Source: Burkholderia sp. BCC0322 (lineage in GTDB: Bacteria; Pseudomonadota; Gammaproteobacteria; Burkholderiales; Burkholderiaceae). Taken from it: DNA of 64,000 nucleotides. The stretch covers positions 124,001 to 188,000 of the forward strand of contig NZ_CADFDU010000001.1 of NCBI RefSeq assembly GCF_902833045.1, read 5' to 3'. Made by a program: the position numbers and the translations under genes. Below are positions 1 to 9,362 of this stretch, piece after piece. The notes under the pieces are model-generated. The model was given only the letters and a program-made list of their open reading frames with translations. It searched no databases and was not told where the DNA came from. Numbering within the stretch: the first letter of the stretch is position 1; each line of letters opens with the position of its first letter.

Positions 1-408
1 GCCTCAGGCAGCGACGTACTGCACCGCTCCGCAACGGTCGCTCACCAGTTGCTGGCCGGGCCGCCCATCGACGAAGTCGTCCTGCACGGCGACATCCATC
101 ACGGCAACATCCTCCATTTCGGCGAACGCGGCTGGCTCGCGATCGACCCGAAAGGGCTGCGCGGCGATCGCGCGTTCGACTACGCGAACCTGTTCTGCAA
201 TCCCTCGCACGATATTGCGGCCGATCCCGTGCGCTTCGAGCGGCGTGTCGCGCTCGTGGCCGATGCAGCGGAGCTGGACCGCCGCCGGCTGCTGCAGTGG
301 ATTCTCGCGTGGTCGGGTTTGTCGGCGGTGTGGTTGATCGAGGACGGGCTGCTACCCGATACGCGTTTGCAGGTCGCTACGCTCGCGGCGACTGCGCTCG
401 GCCTGTAG
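1..408 (+). CDS. APH(6)-family aminoglycoside/hydroxyurea kinase, C-terminal part
   Basis: The reading frame is open at the first base of the window, so only the last 135 residues are present. The Brenner-type catalytic motif HGDIHHGNIL (residues about 24-33 of the visible part) and the following IDPKG, which carries the Mg-binding Asp, identify the APH(6)/streptomycin 6-phosphotransferase branch (PF04655) of the protein kinase-like phosphotransferases. Chromosomal homologues are common in soil proteobacteria and need not confer resistance. The N-lobe and ATP-binding loop lie outside the window. No partner gene follows on this strand. Confidence 0.85.
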   Translation, partial: ASGSDVLHRSATVAHQLLAGPPIDEVVLHGDIHHGNILHFGERGWLAIDPKGLRGDRAFDYANLFCNPSHDIAADPVRFERRVALVADAAELDRRRLLQWILAWSGLSAVWLIEDGLLPDTRLQVATLAATALGL

Positions 409-723
409 CAGTACGCGTCGCCAGCGAAAACAAGTTCGTCGCGAATTTACGAGGAACGTGGGGAAGACCGACCGCGGTCGGCCAGTTTGCGACATTCGAC
501 AACGCATCCTGGATGGGTGGCAATCCGCGTATCGGGGATCGGCACTTTCAACGGGATCGGGATGGAGGATCGGGTAGCGCTACAGCTGGCTGATGAGCCC
601 GTCGTTCCGATCGCCGAGAGTCTCGCGATGACCGTAGCGGCATGAAAATGAGGCGATAGCGAAATCTGTTTTGCTGACAGATCGACGGAGCGAAGCGACC
701 GCGTGGCGTCGTGAGCAGCGCCG
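409..723. other. Intergenic region, no gene seen
   Basis: This 315-base gap separates two convergent genes (the kinase and the AraC regulator). The open frames here are short and lack ribosome-binding sites or recognisable motifs. I see no strong hairpin with a T-tract. Confidence 0.5.
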
Positions 724-1620
724 TCATTCGGCGGGCGTGATGGATGGCTTCGCTTCTCGAGGTGCATGGCCGAAGCAGGCCTTGTAGGCACGACTGAAAG
801 CGGCCTCCGACTCGTAACCAACCGACCTTCCAACCTCGCCCACGCGCGCGTCACCTTTCGCCAGCATGTCCCGGGCGACGCTCAAGCGCCATTCATTGCG
901 GTAACGCAACGGAGACTTGCCGACGAGCGCATTGAAACGTTCGCAAAAGTTGGAGCGGGACATACCCGCGACGGCAGCCAGACCATCGATTGTCAAACCA
1001 CGTGGCGACTGCTCATGGATGGCCTTCAAAGCGCGGGCAATACGCTTATCCGCCAATCCGCCCAACCAGTTCGATGCGTGACCATGATGAACCCAGGCAC
1101 GCAACGCACGCACCACCACGAGATCGATCATGCGGGAGACCATCAAGGCGGATCCCGCCTCGTCATTGTCCGCCTCATGCAGAAGAAACTGCATGATGTT
1201 CGGCAGCCAGTCGCCTGTCTCCGCCTGGCGAAGGTGGATCATGACGGGTAGCGTCAGAAGCAGATCCGGCTGGCTCGCCGGATCAAACCAGAAGTGGCAG
1301 ACGACCACATTCGCCGGTTGGTCCAGGGCGGAAATGCGCAGGCCGTCAGGTCCGCGCGGCAACAACAGCAGTTCGCCGGACCGAATCTCGGAAACGTCTG
1401 CCTCATCGCCGGCAATTTGCACCACGCCTTCCATGACTGCGTACGCGTGCGCCGCCCGCGCCGACATGTCCAACTGCGCGAATGGCTGCAGCATCGACGA
1501 AAAGACGCGGTCGCCTGTCATGCGCATACGCGCAAGAACCTGAGACAGGAGATCACCGTTAGCCAGACCAGCCAGCGCCCGATCCGGAAAAATGGTCAAG
1601 TTTTTCCCAGGTTCAGTCAT
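724..1620 (-). CDS. AraC-family transcriptional regulator
   Basis: 298 residues, a normal length. Residues about 1-170 form a cupin-like sensor (AraC_binding/cupin_6 type, with LLLLPRGPDG). Residues about 190-290 carry the double HTH, including the family signature around GYESEAAFSRAYKACFGHAP near the C-terminus. The gene is divergent from a small membrane protein starting at 1694, with 73 bases between the two starts. That spacing is typical of a regulator and its target, so it probably controls the membrane protein and possibly itself. The effector is unknown. Confidence 0.88.
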   Translation of the reverse strand: MTEPGKNLTIFPDRALAGLANGDLLSQVLARMRMTGDRVFSSMLQPFAQLDMSARAAHAYAVMEGVVQIAGDEADVSEIRSGELLLLPRGPDGLRISALDQPANVVVCHFWFDPASQPDLLLTLPVMIHLRQAETGDWLPNIMQFLLHEADNDEAGSALMVSRMIDLVVVRALRAWVHHGHASNWLGGLADKRIARALKAIHEQSPRGLTIDGLAAVAGMSRSNFCERFNALVGKSPLRYRNEWRLSVARDMLAKGDARVGEVGRSVGYESEAAFSRAYKACFGHAPREAKPSITPAE

Positions 1621-1693
1621 GTCAATTCGGGTTTCGTGAGCCTAAAGTAAGCGTCGACCACCAACGAAATCACGCAAGACAAGGATTGAAACC

Positions 1694-2191
1694 ATGTTTG
1701 GAATTTCGCCGCTCGGCTGGATACATACTCTCGGCAGTCTACCCGCGATCCCCATGGCCGTGTACATGTTCGCGCGTTACGGCAGGATCGTTCCACGGTC
1801 AGTTGCCGGGCGGGTGTACTTCGTTACCATGTTGATTGGTTCTCTGACCGTGTTCGCCATAGCGCATCAAGGTGTCAGCTACATCATCGGAGTCGGGGCC
1901 GTCGTGCTGTTACTGGCTGGGTATGGCGTTGCATATCTGCCTCTGCCCGGTCGAGCCGGTATCTACCTGGAAACCTTCTGCCTGACGTTGACAGCATTCG
2001 TGCTGATGGTTCCCACGGTTACCGAAACGTTGAAGCGTGTGCCCGACGGACATCCGCTGGTCAGCGATCCGAAGTCGCCACTGCTTCTCGGTGCCCAAGC
2101 CGCGCTCCTCGTCGCGCTCGTTCTGGGGCTGATCGCTCAAACGCTTTATCTTCGCAGGAAACCGCAGGCTACCCGTTCGGTGAAAATCTAG
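1694..2191 (+). CDS. Small integral membrane protein of unknown function
   Basis: 165 residues with about four hydrophobic segments (roughly 5-25, 40-62, 66-85 with a further stretch to 115, and 130-152) and a basic C-terminal tail, so an inner-membrane protein. An AAGGA sequence stands 8 bases before the ATG. I do not recognise a named family; the overall look is of DUF2306-like proteobacterial membrane proteins, but this is not established. It is divergent from the AraC gene at 1620 and is that regulator's likely target. Confidence 0.7.
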   Translation: MFGISPLGWIHTLGSLPAIPMAVYMFARYGRIVPRSVAGRVYFVTMLIGSLTVFAIAHQGVSYIIGVGAVVLLLAGYGVAYLPLPGRAGIYLETFCLTLTAFVLMVPTVTETLKRVPDGHPLVSDPKSPLLLGAQAALLVALVLGLIAQTLYLRRKPQATRSVKI

Positions 2192-2700
2192 AGAAGGGAT
2201 GAGAAGCGACGCTTCCGTTGCCGTGTGAATACGACAATAGCTATGTACTCCGGATTATATCGACCTGATATCGATCCGACTTCGGTGGGCTGATCGAAGC
2301 GGGTACAGAGTATCGAAAGAAGGTCGCACCACCAATTCGGATCGTGTGCGCTTCAAGGCAAGTCACCTCGTGCTCATTTCGCATCCGGTAGAGGCCGCGA
2401 ACCTGATCCTCGATGCGACCGCCGGCCAGTGCAACGCAGGCGCTGTCAGCACGCTTGCGACGCGTCCAGCCCAGTGTTCGGTCCAGTCAACCGCTCGGTG
2501 CGAACGGAGCTGGGATCGGCGTACTTCGCCACGTCGACAGTGGTATTTGTCAGGCGAGCGCACGCTAAACGGCCGCTTCGGAGATCTACGCATGGCCGCT
2601 TCGAGTCGGCAAGCAACGTCCCCATAAACCCGCGAATATTCCCAAAAAAGCCCGCCGGCATCCACCGGCGGGCTTTCACATCCAACTGCCTGAACGACGC
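2192..2700. other. Intergenic region between convergent genes
   Basis: About 500 bases without a convincing gene. Composition is slightly more AT-rich at 2215-2345 than in flanking genes. Open frames of 79-150 codons overlap each other on both strands and show no known motif or ribosome-binding site. The right end holds the terminator at 2644-2676. Confidence 0.5.
2644..2676 (-). terminator. Rho-independent terminator of the ureidoglycine aminohydrolase gene
   Basis: A perfect 12-bp inverted repeat (AAAGCCCGCCGG at 2647-2658 pairing with 2665-2676) encloses a 6-base loop. On the minus strand it is followed by a run of six T (2649-2644). It begins 24 bases after the stop of the minus-strand gene at 2701. 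Confidence 0.9.
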
Positions 2701-3537
2701 TTAACGCGCCGGGTTCAGCAACAGGTTCATGTGACGGTTCACGTCCTTGTACAGCAGGTAACGGAAACGGCCAGGGCCACCCGAATAGCACGCCTGCGGG
2801 CAGAACGCGCGCAGCCACATGAAGTCACCCGCTTCGACTTCGACCCAGTCCTGGTTCAGTCGATACACGGCCTTGCCTTCGAGCACATACAACCCGTGCT
2901 CCATCACGTGCGTTTCGGCGAACGGAATCACGCCGCCCGGCTCGAACGTCACGATGTTCACGTGCATGTCGTGGCGCATGTCGCTCATGTCGACGAAGCG
3001 CGTCGTCACCCAGGCTCCGTTGGTGCCCGGCATCGGGATCGGCTCGACGTCCTGCTCGTTGGTCACGAAAGCTTCCGGCAGCGGAATGCCGTCGACGGCC
3101 TGGTAATGCTTGCGCACCCAGTGGAAACGCACCGCGGCATCGCTGACGTTGTGCAGCGTCCAGTCCGCGCCCGGCGGAATGAACGCGTAGCCGCCCGGCT
3201 TCAGCACGTGCTTCGTGCCCTGCAGCGTCAGCTCGGCTTCACCTTCGACGACGAACAGCACGGCTTCGGCGTTCTTGTCCTGCTCGGGCTTGTCGCTGCC
3301 GCCGCCCGGGTTCACTTCGACGATGTACTGCGAGAAGGTTTCGGCGAAACCCGACAGCGGGCGGGCGATCACCCACAGGCGCGTGTTCGTCCAGAACGGC
3401 AGCCAGCTCGTGACGATGTCGCGCATCACACCCTTCGGGATCACCGCGTACGCCTCGGTGAACATCGCGCGATCGGTCAGCAGATCGGTCTGCGGCGGGT
3501 GGCCGCCATGCGGCGCGTAATACGTTGTCTTAGACAT
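2701..3537 (-). CDS. allE: (S)-ureidoglycine aminohydrolase
   Basis: 278 residues, a bicupin. The enzyme hydrolyses (S)-ureidoglycine to (S)-ureidoglycolate and ammonia in purine/allantoin nitrogen recovery. The C-terminal cupin holds the Mn-site pattern known from E. coli YlbA: Glu-x-His-x3-His in ETHVMEH, then a Gln 34 residues after the last His (in CPQACY). Spacing matches exactly, which makes the call firm. The ATG at 3537 (MSKTTYYAPHGG) is chosen because the frame upstream is low-complexity and arginine/proline-rich. No other allantoin gene is adjacent, so regulation here is unknown. Confidence 0.92.
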   Translation of the reverse strand: MSKTTYYAPHGGHPPQTDLLTDRAMFTEAYAVIPKGVMRDIVTSWLPFWTNTRLWVIARPLSGFAETFSQYIVEVNPGGGSDKPEQDKNAEAVLFVVEGEAELTLQGTKHVLKPGGYAFIPPGADWTLHNVSDAAVRFHWVRKHYQAVDGIPLPEAFVTNEQDVEPIPMPGTNGAWVTTRFVDMSDMRHDMHVNIVTFEPGGVIPFAETHVMEHGLYVLEGKAVYRLNQDWVEVEAGDFMWLRAFCPQACYSGGPGRFRYLLYKDVNRHMNLLLNPAR

Positions 3538-4412
3538 AGTGCATCCAGGCAATGGGTTGGTCCGGCCCCGGGCACCAACGACATCGGGCGGCACACGCAC
3601 AGGGCACGCATGCGGCGGCGGGACGTCGTTGCCGGGCTGGCTTGAAGACGCATGCGCCTTCGTTCGGTGGGCCAGGCTTCGCGACGGGTTCGTCCGGTTC
3701 TTCGGACGCGGCGGCCCATGCTTGTGGGCCGGCGACCGGGCCGTGGCGCTCGCGACCATGCGGCGAGGCGCGGCCAGCGGCACGGTGCGATGCCATACGC
3801 GAGCATCGCCGACGATAGCGAAGTCGTTCGCAATCGACCAATTAAATGTTGCGATGGATTCCATTCGATTTCCCACTACCCACCGGCACCCGTGATGCGT
3901 GTTGAGGCCGCGTGGCGCGACGGTCTGGCTATCAGGGAAATCGTGACGGGCCGGGCAACGCGCACGTTCGCCGGGATGCAAGCGGTGCAAGCGGCGCAAG
4001 CGAATGACCGCTGCCATTCCGGTCGCGCACGCGGGTTGCGATACATCCGGTTACGCAGACTGGCGTGCGACGACGTGCGCACGGCACCAGGCAGCACCGC
4101 GCCAATCACGCGCCGTCGTCAAGCCGGAGAACGGGCCAACGGGCATCGAACGGAACGCGAATGGTGCCGACACTGCCTGGACGCATTCAGTCGCGAGAGT
4201 CGATGTCGTCGGAAAACGGGGAGAAGCAGCGAGGAGGGAAATTTGCCAGCCCGTCGATCGGGCATCGGGCTGCGGCCAAATCGGCCGGAATGGGTTCGCC
4301 GGTCTGGCCGGCGATGGCGGCCCGGCAGGCCGCCGGGCCGACTCTCGCGTCGGGTGCCGACGCCGTCGGCGCGCCGGTGCGCCGTTCGCGCACCGAGCCG
4401 CGCGAGCGGCGA
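3538..4412. other. Long intergenic region upstream of the ureidoglycine aminohydrolase gene
   Basis: About 875 bases with no gene I can support; overlapping open frames on both strands are Arg-rich GC artefacts. A perfect short palindrome ATGGA-T-TCCAT lies at 3854-3864 in a locally AT-richer stretch (3835-3890). It could be an operator for the minus-strand gene, but it stands about 315 bases from that start. The region may hold a promoter. Confidence 0.4.
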
Positions 4413-4850
4413 TCAGTCCCAGTCGCGGTGGTGACGGTGCTTGCGGTGGCGATAGCCGCGATCGCCGTGGTCGCGTTCGTACGAACTGCGCGACATGTTG
4501 CCGCCGAGCGCCGCGCCGGCGCCGCCGCCGACAGCCGCACCCAGCAGGCCGCCCGTGCGGCCGCCCATCGCGTTGCCCGCCGCGGTGCCTGCGCCGCCGC
4601 CGAGGGCGCCGCCGATGATCGCGCCGGTGCGCTCGCGACGGTTCGACGTCACCGCGCCACCCGCGCCGCCGCCAATGGCGCCGCCGATTACCGAGCCCGT
4701 GCTGCCGCCGAGCGCACCGCCGACCGCTGCGCCGGCTACCCCGCCGAGCGCGCCGCCAAGCGCGTTGTTCATGTCACCTGCCATGGCCGGCAGTGCAGTC
4801 GCGCCGGTCAACGCGGCGACGACGAGAGCGGGGGCGATTTTCTTCCACAT
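4413..4850 (-). CDS. Secreted glycine-zipper protein
   Basis: 145 residues from MWKKIAPALVV. An N-terminal signal peptide (Lys-Lys, hydrophobic core, cleavage near AMA-GD at about 24) is followed by about 80 residues of GGALGG/GGAAG-type repeats with alternating small residues, the pattern of glycine-zipper (Gly-zipper/YMGG-like) outer-membrane-associated proteins. The tail is His/Arg-rich. The start at 4850 is preferred over an in-frame ATG 35 codons upstream because it puts the signal peptide at the N-terminus. Function is unknown beyond envelope location. Confidence 0.75.
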   Translation of the reverse strand: MWKKIAPALVVAALTGATALPAMAGDMNNALGGALGGVAGAAVGGALGGSTGSVIGGAIGGGAGGAVTSNRRERTGAIIGGALGGGAGTAAGNAMGGRTGGLLGAAVGGGAGAALGGNMSRSSYERDHGDRGYRHRKHRHHRDWD

Positions 4851-5228
4851 TCCCGTATTCTTCCTTGTTCGCAATCTGGTTATTGAAGGTCCGCTCGGTA
4901 CGACGATCTGAATCGATCGACGTCGGATCAGGCATTGTGCCGAACCGCGGACCAATTCATTTCAATGAGCTTGCGGCGAAGAATAGCACCGGTCCCACAT
5001 CCTTGCCGTGGACATTCTGGTAACAAGTTGTTTACGAATAAGCGACGTCGAACGCACCCGACGGGATGCCCGCAAACCCGCGCCGGCATTGGCTTCGCGG
5101 AGGATCCGGCGCGGCTGGACGACAAGCCGGCCATGTGTGGCGTCGCACGTTTGCGACACACGTGGCAACACATCGGGAACGAATCGTGGGCGGGGCCCGA
5201 AACGACGGCGGGGAAGCAATGAAGGGGG
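4851..5228. other. Intergenic region upstream of the glycine-zipper gene
   Basis: 378 bases between two minus-strand genes. It should hold the promoter of the glycine-zipper gene. I see no recognisable gene; the open frames on both strands are mutually overlapping and motif-free. Confidence 0.4.
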
Positions 5229-5888
5229 TCAGTACACGCCGGGCAGCAGACGCCAGGTCCGCGCGCAATACGCGTCGTATTCGGCGCCGAATTGCGCACG
5301 CAGCAGCGCCTCCTCGGAGCGGATGCGCGCGACGAGCGGCACCATCGTCAGCACGACGAGCAGCACGCCGACGCCCGAGCGAAACGCCAGCGCCCAGCCG
5401 ACCGAATTGACGAGCAGGCCGAGATAGCTCGGATTGCGGATGCGGCTGTAGATGCCGTCGGTCACGAGCGTATGGCCCGGCTGGATCGCGACGAGCCCGC
5501 TGAAGCGCTTGCCGAGCACGAATACGGGCCAGATGCGCAGCACGCCGCCCGCGATGTACAGCACGACACCGATCCAGCGCACCGCATCGCCGCCGAAGGT
5601 CCAGAAGTCGAGCCGGTCGGTCAGGGCAGGCAGGTACGCCAGCAGTAATCCGCTGATCCCGAACGCCGCGAGCACCCAGCGGTTGTCGCGGTTCTCGCGC
5701 TCGCCGCTGCTCAGGTTGCCTTCGGTGAACAGCGCGGCGATGGCCATCGCGAACGTCGCGACGACGACGACGGCCAGCGGCGGATGCGAGAAGAAGGCCG
5801 CGAACCCGCCGCTGCCGAGCACCGCGAGCCCGAGATAGACGAGCGTGGAGATGCCCGACAGGGCGGCGACCTTGCGGGTGACTGTCAT
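5229..5888 (-). CDS. Isoprenylcysteine carboxyl methyltransferase-like membrane protein
   Basis: 219 residues with five or so membrane segments. The C-terminal half carries GHTLVTDGIYSRIRNPSYLG followed by a hydrophobic stretch and EEALLRAQFGAEYDAY, the hallmark of the ICMT/PEMT membrane methyltransferase superfamily (SAM-binding RNPxY region). Bacterial members have mostly unknown substrates. The ATG at 5888 is chosen because residues upstream are not membrane-like. Flanked by unrelated genes, so probably monocistronic. Confidence 0.8.
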   Translation of the reverse strand: MTVTRKVAALSGISTLVYLGLAVLGSGGFAAFFSHPPLAVVVVATFAMAIAALFTEGNLSSGERENRDNRWVLAAFGISGLLLAYLPALTDRLDFWTFGGDAVRWIGVVLYIAGGVLRIWPVFVLGKRFSGLVAIQPGHTLVTDGIYSRIRNPSYLGLLVNSVGWALAFRSGVGVLLVVLTMVPLVARIRSEEALLRAQFGAEYDAYCARTWRLLPGVY

Positions 5889-6051
5889 GGCTGCCTCACC
5901 GGCATGCGGAATGCACTTTCCTGTGAAGTATAGGAACCGCGCGCACGCCGTGCAGCGCATCGCCGTCATGCGATACGCGAATCTCGCGCGAATCTCGCGC
6001 GCAACGCGTTGGCGCTGACCGATGCGGCCCGCGCCAACGCCCGGTGCCGGA

Positions 6052-6216
6052 TCAGCGGATGCGGAAGTTGCCGCCGATCCCGACGCTGACGGGCGGCGCG
6101 TAATACGCCGGCGCATAGCCGTAGTAGGCGGGCGCGGGCGCGTAGCCGTACGGCGGCGCGACGTAGCAGCCGGACAGGCCGCCGATCAGGGCAAGCGTGA
6201 TGAGAAGTCTGGTCAT
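6052..6216 (-). CDS. Small tyrosine/proline-rich lipoprotein
   Basis: 54 residues. MTRLLITLALIGGLSGC is a lipoprotein signal peptide with lipobox LSGC, so Cys17 would be lipidated. The mature part is a Tyr/Pro/Ala repeat (APAYYGYAPAYYAPP) ending in FRIR. Such short YxPP-rich lipoproteins are frequent in Burkholderia envelopes; function is unknown. Confidence 0.65.
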   Translation of the reverse strand: MTRLLITLALIGGLSGCYVAPPYGYAPAPAYYGYAPAYYAPPVSVGIGGNFRIR

Positions 6217-6470
6217 GGCTCGATTCCCGGCGCGAAAGACGAATGGCACCTCGCGAACGCCTGGCCGCCGCGAACGGCGGCGGCCGGCACGAAGCGGCGA
6301 TCCGCCCTTCCTGTCGCTCGATGAAGCAATGCGCCGAGTCTAGCGCCGGGTTGGCCGGGCCGAGTTTCGCCGGCGGTTACACGTGTTACCTCGCATGACC
6401 GCTGAAACAGGCGATGGCGCGGCGGCCGGCCGGTGCGCCGGCCGTGCCGTCGCCCCGTGCAATCGACGCG

Positions 6471-6890
6471 TTACACGAAGCGCGCGCGAATGCGCTGCGC
6501 AAGCGCTTCGAGCGTCGCCGCGTCGGCGATCTCGCGCGCATGCATCCGCAACTCCGCGCCTTCCCAGCGCGGAATCACGTGGAAGTGCACGTGCGGCACC
6601 GTCTGGCCGGCTGCCGCGCCATTGAACTGGCCGATGAACACGCCGTCCGGCTCGAGCGCCGCGCGCACCGCCGCCGCGACGCGCTGCGTCATGCGAATGC
6701 CGGCCGCGGCGGCATCGCCGGACAACTCGAAGATCTGCGCGGCCGGCTCCTTCGGGATCACAAGCACGTGGCCGTCGGCCTGCGGCATCAGATCCATGAT
6801 CGCGAGGGTCGCGTCATCTTCCGCGACTTTCACGCACGGCAGTTCGCCGCGCAGGATTTTGGCGAACGGGTTGTTGTTGTCGTAGGACAT
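6471..6890 (-). CDS. HIT-family nucleotide-binding hydrolase
   Basis: 139 residues. The histidine triad HVHFH occupies residues 100-104 within VPHVHFHVIPRWEG, and the N-terminal ILRGELPCVKV is typical of the HINT/YcfF branch, which hydrolyses purine nucleoside phosphoramidates or related dinucleotides in the cytosol. An in-frame extension to 7169 exists but is not HIT-like, and ATG 6890 gives the usual family length. An 8-bp GC hairpin (6423-6444) lies just downstream, without a T-run. Confidence 0.92.
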   Translation of the reverse strand: MSYDNNNPFAKILRGELPCVKVAEDDATLAIMDLMPQADGHVLVIPKEPAAQIFELSGDAAAAGIRMTQRVAAAVRAALEPDGVFIGQFNGAAAGQTVPHVHFHVIPRWEGAELRMHAREIADAATLEALAQRIRARFV

Positions 6891-7152
6891 GGCGTTTTCC
6901 GATAACGGTTGGACTGGGAGAGTGGGAAAGCGATGCCGGACGATTATCGGCCGACGGCGGGACCGATGCCAACTCGTTCGCCGTGCGACGGTAGCCGAAT
7001 CGTCGCGTGGGACGCGGAAGGCATGACGGGTCACGCACCGGCCGCCGCACGGTCGCCGTCGCGCGTCACGCCGCCGTGATTGCAACGCATCGCCCGAACC
7101 TGCGACACTGCCGGATCGCTGCCTGCCGGCATACCACCGAGGACGCTCGCGC

Positions 7153-8577
7153 ATGACGATCCACTTCAAGAAGCTGATCCTGCGCGGCGTCGCGCTCGCC
7201 GTCGTCGCCGCGCTCGGCTACACGGGCACCATGCTGTCCCGGCTCGCGCCGATCGCAACCGGCTATGCGGCGAAGGCACTGTGTTCCGGCGTGTACGTGT
7301 CGGGCCGCCCGGCCGCGTCCGTGATCGACGTCGACATCATGGCCGGCGTGCATCCGCTGCTGAAGCTGGTGCGCCCTTCGATCGACCCCGACCATCATCG
7401 CGCGACGGCGACCTTCGCCGGCTTCGCCGAACGTGAAGCCGACTTTCGGCCCGGGCTCGGCTGCACGCTCGCGATCGGGCCGTCGCCCGGCGCGTTGCCG
7501 GCCGCGCTGCCGCCGCTCCCCGATCCGCTCCCCGATCCGCTCCCCGATCCGCCGCCCGCGCAGCCGGCACCGGCCACGCCGCCGGCCGGCATCGACGCGC
7601 AGAAGCTGCAGACCGCGCTCGACCGCGCATTCGACGAGCCCGATCCGGCGCGGCCGCGACGCACGCGCGCGGTCGTCGTGATGTGGCGCGGCCAGGTGAT
7701 CGCCGAACGCTATGCGCCCGGCTTCACGGCCGACACGCCGCTGCTCGGCTGGTCGATGACGAAGACCGTGACGGCCGCGCTGGTCGGCGTGCTCGTCGCC
7801 CAGCACAAGCTGTCGGCCGATGCGTCGGCCCTGCTGCCCGAATGGCGCGACAGCGGCGATCCGCGCGCGGCCATCACGCTCGACGAACTGCTGCGGATGA
7901 CGAGCGGCCTGCAATTCAACGAGAACTACGACGACGCGCTGTCCGACGTCGCGTTGATGCTGTACGAGCAGCCCGATACCGCGCGGTTTGCGTCGGCAAA
8001 GCCGCTCGTCGCGACACCCGGCGCGCGGTGGTCCTACTCGAGCGGCACGAGCGCGATCATCGCGCGCGTGATGCGCGAAGCATTAGGCGGCAGCGAGGAC
8101 GACTACCTCGCGTTTCCGCGCCGCGCGCTGTTCGCGCCGCTCGGGATGCGCAGCGCGGTGTTCGAGCCCGATGCATCCGGCACGCTCGTCAGTCCGTCGT
8201 ACATCTATGCGAGCGCACGCGACTGGGCGCGCTTCGGGCAGTTGCTGCTGCAAGACGGCGTATGGGACGGGCAACGGCTGCTGCCGGAAGGCTGGGTGCG
8301 CTACCTGACGCGCGCGACGCCGCAGTCCGAGCGACAGGAGTATGGCGCGCAGCTGTGGGTCAAGGTGCCGGAGCCGTTCAACGATCGCGATCCCCATGCG
8401 GTCGCGATGCCGGCCGACGCGTTTCATGCGGTCGGCCATGAAGGCCAGTTCGTGAGCGTGGTGCCGAGCCGGCAACTGGTGGTCGTGCGGCTCGGGCTGT
8501 CGCGGCCGGAATCCGCGTGGAATCACGAGGCGTTCCTCGCACGCGTGCTCGACGCGGTGCCCGCGCCCGGCGCATGA
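7153..8577 (+). CDS. Beta-lactamase-fold serine hydrolase (class C-like), membrane-anchored
   Basis: 474 residues. An N-terminal hydrophobic anchor (about 8-30) precedes a linker with PLPD repeats (about 121-135) and a beta-lactamase-family domain from about 155. The SxxK motif is S201-M-T-K204. The second-motif Tyr is Y295 in WSYSSGTS, and HxG-like GHEGQF lies near the C-terminus. This is the pattern of esterase/D-aminopeptidase-type penicillin-binding-protein relatives (PF00144), acting in the periplasm; the substrate is unknown. The frame is intact and the gene stands alone, convergent with the GST gene. Confidence 0.88.
   Translation: MTIHFKKLILRGVALAVVAALGYTGTMLSRLAPIATGYAAKALCSGVYVSGRPAASVIDVDIMAGVHPLLKLVRPSIDPDHHRATATFAGFAEREADFRPGLGCTLAIGPSPGALPAALPPLPDPLPDPLPDPPPAQPAPATPPAGIDAQKLQTALDRAFDEPDPARPRRTRAVVVMWRGQVIAERYAPGFTADTPLLGWSMTKTVTAALVGVLVAQHKLSADASALLPEWRDSGDPRAAITLDELLRMTSGLQFNENYDDALSDVALMLYEQPDTARFASAKPLVATPGARWSYSSGTSAIIARVMREALGGSEDDYLAFPRRALFAPLGMRSAVFEPDASGTLVSPSYIYASARDWARFGQLLLQDGVWDGQRLLPEGWVRYLTRATPQSERQEYGAQLWVKVPEPFNDRDPHAVAMPADAFHAVGHEGQFVSVVPSRQLVVVRLGLSRPESAWNHEAFLARVLDAVPAPGA
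7513..7548 (+). repeat. 12-bp tandem repeat encoding PLPD units
   Basis: Three perfect copies of CCGCTCCCCGAT lie inside the serine hydrolase linker. Each adds four residues in frame, so slippage would lengthen or shorten the tether between membrane anchor and catalytic domain. Confidence 0.85.
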
Positions 8578-8666
8578 CAATGGGCCCGCGGGCCCGTGCA
8601 TGCCGTTCATGACGCGGACGCGGCGGCGATTGCCACGCCGCCGCGCCGCGCACGACCTGCGAGACA

Positions 8667-9290
8667 TCACGGGTTCGCGCTGCCCGCGTATTTCCGGAAG
8701 CCTTCGCGCGTCGCGAGACGTTCGATATAGCGCGATACCGCCGGGAAATCCGGATGCTCGAACGGCGTGCCGAACCAGCGGTTCACCGACAGGCCGATCG
8801 GAATGTCCGCGAGCGTGAAGCTGTTGCCGGCCACGTACGCGCCGGTCGCTTCGAGCTGCGCGTTCAGCACCTGCATGTGCTTCGTCCAGCCCGCGATCGA
8901 CTGCGCGATGCCGGCCGGATCCTGGTGATCGGGCGATTTCCGCACGAGGCCGAGGAACGCGCCCACCCACGAGCGGTTCAGGTCGGCACCCTGCCAGTCG
9001 ATCCATTGATCGACCCGCGCGCGCGCCTGCGGCTCGGCCGGATACAGCGCGTCGTCGCCGTAGCGGTTCGCGAGATAGCGGATGATCGTGTTCGATTCCC
9101 AGAGCACGAAATCGTCGTCCTTGATGACGGGCACGAGACCGTTCGGATTCAGCGCGAGATACGCCGGGTCGTTGGTCGTGCGAAAGCCCGCGCCCCAGTC
9201 TTCCTGTTCGAACGGCAGATTCAGCTCGGTGCACAGCCATAGCACCTTGCGAACGTTGATGGACGGGATCTTGCCGAGGATGTGCAGCAT
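8667..9290 (-). CDS. Glutathione S-transferase family protein
   Basis: 207 residues. A thioredoxin-fold N-domain ([18 protein letters not shown]..., [23 protein letters not shown]) is followed by an all-alpha C-domain ending in [16 protein letters not shown], the full-length GST layout of the YfcG/beta-like group. ATG 9290 has GGAGA 8 bases upstream. It conjugates or uses glutathione in the cytosol; the specific substrate is not predictable. Confidence 0.88.
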   Translation of the reverse strand: MLHILGKIPSINVRKVLWLCTELNLPFEQEDWGAGFRTTNDPAYLALNPNGLVPVIKDDDFVLWESNTIIRYLANRYGDDALYPAEPQARARVDQWIDWQGADLNRSWVGAFLGLVRKSPDHQDPAGIAQSIAGWTKHMQVLNAQLEATGAYVAGNSFTLADIPIGLSVNRWFGTPFEHPDFPAVSRYIERLATREGFRKYAGSANP

Positions 9291-9362
9291 GCAGTCTCCT
9301 TGTGAGGTCGGATGCGGAGCGCCCGGGACGCACGACACGTCGCGAACGCATTCACGCCGAAT

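Noticed and set aside
2346-2704. Overlapping frames in the gap before the ureidoglycine aminohydrolase terminator
   Set aside because: Frames overlap on both strands with no motif and run through the terminator.
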